Assembly (NCBI RefSeq): GCF_900120165.1
Contig: NZ_LT635475.1
Coordinates: 62,001-126,000, forward strand
DNA: 64,000 nt
Direction: 5' to 3'
Source: Ezakiella massiliensis
GTDB taxonomy: Bacteria; Bacillota; Clostridia; Tissierellales; Peptoniphilaceae
Both the position numbers and the translations under genes were made by a program. This document shows, one piece after another, positions 63,001 to 64,000 of the stretch (position 1 is its first letter; each line of letters opens with the position of its first letter). The notes under the pieces are model-generated. The model had not been told where the DNA came from. It did not search any database and was given only the letters and a program-made list of their open reading frames with translations.

Positions 63001-63579
63001 AACGTTATGGTATTTGATACAGAAGTTTACTCAAATACAGGTGGTCAATCATCTAAATCAACACCTCTAGCAGCAGTTGCAAAATTTGCAGCAAGCGGTA
63101 AGAGAATTAGAAAGAAAGACCTAGGTCTAATGATGTCAAGCTACGGCTACGTATATGTTGCTCAAATTGCTCTTGGTGCTAACATGAACCAAACAATCAA
63201 GGCTCTAAAAGAAGCTGAAAGCTACAAGGGACCATCACTAATCATTGCTTACGCACCATGTATTGCACACGGTCTAAGACAAGGTATGGGCAGAACAATT
63301 GCTACAGAAAAACAAGCAGTTGACTGTGGTTACTGGCATCTATATCGCTTCGACCCAAGACTGGAAGAAGAAGGCAAGAATCCATTTGTTCTTGATTCAA
63401 AAGAACCTAAGGAATCATTCCAAGACTTCATCAACAGCGAAGTTAGATACACAGCTCTCAGACGTTCATTCCCAGAAGAAGCTGATGAACTATTCAAAGC
63501 TGCTGAATACGAAGCAAAGAGAAAATACCAAGTTTACAAACAAATGGCCGAAAGAGAAGGCATTGTTGTTGAAGACTAA
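60028..63579 (+). CDS. nifJ: Pyruvate:ferredoxin (flavodoxin) oxidoreductase
   Basis: This is a 1183-residue single-chain PFOR, normal length for the family. Order: domain I (AYPITPSSNM-like IYPITPSSNMAE, about 30-42), domain II, the gamma-like domain (GFGSDGTVGANKSAI, about 430), and a two-cluster ferredoxin domain with CIQCNQCSLVCPH and CTGCGNCADICPA (about 690-755). Then come CAGCGETPYAKL and the TPP site GDGWAYDIGFGGLDHV with SNTGGQSSKS. It converts pyruvate and CoA to acetyl-CoA, CO2 and reduced ferredoxin, the central step of anaerobic fermentation. The start is behind AGGAGGT. Codon use is visibly more regular than in its neighbours, as expected for a highly expressed gene. Confidence 0.97.
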   Translation: MTKHFKTMDGNTAAAHVSYAFTEVAAIYPITPSSNMAEVTDEWASQGRLNLFGQKVLVKELQSEAGAAGAVHGSLQAGALTTTYTASQGLLLMIPNMYKIAGELLPAVFHVSARAVASHALSIFGDHSDVMACRQTGFAMLASGSVQEVMDLGSVAHLATIKGRVPFVHFFDGFRTSHEIQRIEVMDYEELRGLVDYDAIKEFRNRSLNPERPVTRGTAENPDIFFQAAEASNPYYENIVEITNDYMKEISRITGRDYAPFNYYGDPEAERVIVAMGSVTDTIEETVDYLNAKGEKVGVMKVRLYRPFSAKYFFDVLPKTVKKIAVLDRTKEKGAGAEPLHLDVLEIFHEHELQPKIVGGRYGLSSKDTTPSQIKAVYDNLSLDEPKDKFTIGIVDDVTHTSLEVKDIINTEPEGTIKCKFWGFGSDGTVGANKSAIKIIGDDSGLYAQGYFAYDSKKSGGVTTSHLRFGKQPIKSTYLITHSDFISCSKQAYVHSYDLLEGLRPGGTFLLNCLWDDAELEEHLPNHMKRYIAENDINFYTINATKIAAEVGLGGRINMVMQAAFFKLSEVLPVDEAVRHLKDEIVHNYGKKGEAIVNMNFEAVDKGIGALHKIEVPESWKSLKDDDKKDDESRPEFIRNIADVMNSMKGDTLPVSAFTGKYADGTFEMGTSAYEKRAIAVTVPEWKIENCIQCNQCSLVCPHAAIRPFLVSEEEQKNMPETFETKKANGRGLDIYQYRIQVSVMDCTGCGNCADICPAKEKALVMEMFEDQYHPQKENWEFAMSLSEKRDIMDKYSLKGSQFNMPYLEFSGACAGCGETPYAKLITQLYGDHMLIANATGCSSIWGGSAPSTPYCTDCNGRGPAWANSLFEDNAEYGFGMHLGIKQIRNKIQDLMEELIELNVNDELNEILKNWIENREDTPATKDAYGALVTGKFDLKGDAKAEELFKEIMDRKDYLIKKSVWIFGGDGWAYDIGFGGLDHVLASGEDVNVMVFDTEVYSNTGGQSSKSTPLAAVAKFAASGKRIRKKDLGLMMSSYGYVYVAQIALGANMNQTIKALKEAESYKGPSLIIAYAPCIAHGLRQGMGRTIATEKQAVDCGYWHLYRFDPRLEEEGKNPFVLDSKEPKESFQDFINSEVRYTALRRSFPEEADELFKAAEYEAKRKYQVYKQMAEREGIVVED

Positions 63580-63633
63580 TATATAACTTAAGTCAAAACT
63601 TTATAAGTTTACGCACACTGACTAAGTTTAATC

Positions 63634-63668
63634 AAAAGATCTCGATATTAAATCGGGATCTTTTTTTG
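63634..63668 (+). terminator. nifJ terminator
   Basis: AGATCTCGAT/ATCGGGATCT (one wobble), flanked by AAA/TTT, followed by a T run. Confidence 0.92.
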
Positions 63669-63740
63669 TGGAATAAATACAAATTTAATAATAAAGAGAA
63701 ATGAGAGTGCAAATAGAATGAAATATTTAAAATAATATGT

Positions 63741-63746
63741 TATAAT
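63741..63746 (+). promoter_or_regulatory. -10 box ahead of der
   Basis: TATAAT lies 17 bases before the start codon. No clear -35 is seen. Confidence 0.4.
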
Positions 63747-63762
63747 ACTGTTAGGAGGGCCT

Positions 63763-64000
63763 ATGAGAAGAGAGATAGTTACAATAGTGGGGAGGCCGAA
63801 TGTTGGTAAGTCCACACTTTTTAATAGAATAACAAAATCAAGATCTTCTATTACAGAAGATACGCCGGGTGTTACCAGAGATAGGCTTTATCGTAAGGCC
63901 GAGTGGCTGAACAAGCCTTTCTTGTTAGTTGATACTGGTGGTCTTGATGCAAAGAGCGAAGATAATTTTATGAATGATATTTATGAGCAGGCTGAGGTTG
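63763..64000 (+). CDS. der: GTPase Der, N-terminal part (3' end outside window)
   Basis: This frame starts at ATG 63763 behind AGGAGGG and runs off the window. The first 79 residues show the first G domain of Der (EngA): G1 [12 protein letters not shown], switch I region [12 protein letters not shown], and G3 DTGGLD. Der has two tandem GTPase domains and a KH-like domain and is needed for 50S ribosome assembly. Only the first domain start is visible here. Confidence 0.95.
   Translation, partial: MRREIVTIVGRPNVGKSTLFNRITKSRSSITEDTPGVTRDRLYRKAEWLNKPFLLVDTGGLDAKSEDNFMNDIYEQAEV

Overview
The window is ordinary chromosomal DNA from a low-GC, Gram-positive anaerobe. AT-rich intergenic regions, strong AGGAGG ribosome-binding sites, TTG starts, a sortase-anchored G5 adhesin, pyruvate:ferredoxin oxidoreductase, amino-acid catabolism genes and selenium use together suggest a Firmicutes relative of the anaerobic cocci (Tissierellia/Peptoniphilaceae type). 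The genus is inference. I saw no insertion sequence, prophage, CRISPR array, rRNA or replication origin. One tRNA (Leu-CAA) is present.

Layout. 1-1.1 kb: the end of fhs, then two small regulators. 1.2-1.5 kb: a 6S-like RNA with its own promoter and terminator. 1.7-5.9 kb: a 1416-residue LPKTG surface protein with six G5-like modules. 6.2-12.4 kb (minus): an ABC cassette with one ATPase, two paralogous permease pairs and, between the pairs, a small secreted cysteine/histidine-rich protein. 12.5-15 kb: a DUF1294 protein and two tandem TIGR00300 (ornithine cyclodeaminase-like) paralogues. 15-17.2 kb: an ABC-2 exporter. 17.2-23 kb: nadK, metG, tatD, rnmV, rsmA, a CzrA-like ArsR regulator, a glutaredoxin and a DUF1858 protein. 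23-26.8 kb (minus): mnmH, then a zinc-type uptake operon without an ATPase gene. 26.9-34.5 kb: tRNA-Leu, then nusA-ylxR-infB-rbfA-nrnA-truB-ribF and rpsO. 34.6-38 kb (minus): a C69 dipeptidase, a stalk/PrcB-like secreted protein and a YitT protein. 38-40 kb: a degenerate glycerate-kinase-like gene with malic enzyme. 40-43.7 kb: threonine aldolase divergent from threonine dehydrogenase and 2-amino-3-ketobutyrate ligase. 43.8-48.5 kb: rarA, a PTS-IIC-like protein, a cysteine desulfurase and thiI. 48.6-48.9 kb (minus): a gene that is complete only if an in-frame TGA is read as selenocysteine. 49-53.7 kb: potABCD with a second potD. 53.9-59.9 kb: ftsH, a histidine phosphatase, an aminopeptidase P and uvrC. 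60-63.6 kb: nifJ. 63.8 kb to the end: the start of der.

The genes fit a peptide- and amino-acid-fermenting lifestyle: dipeptidases, threonine cleavage to glycine and acetyl-CoA or acetaldehyde, PFOR, malic enzyme and polyamine uptake. Selenium use is supported twice independently, by mnmH (tRNA 2-selenouridine synthase) and by the UxxC selenoprotein at 48583-48879. That selenoprotein is the observation most likely to be missed by automatic annotation. The double-permease ABC cassette with its embedded secreted cysteine protein is the best candidate for an undescribed system.
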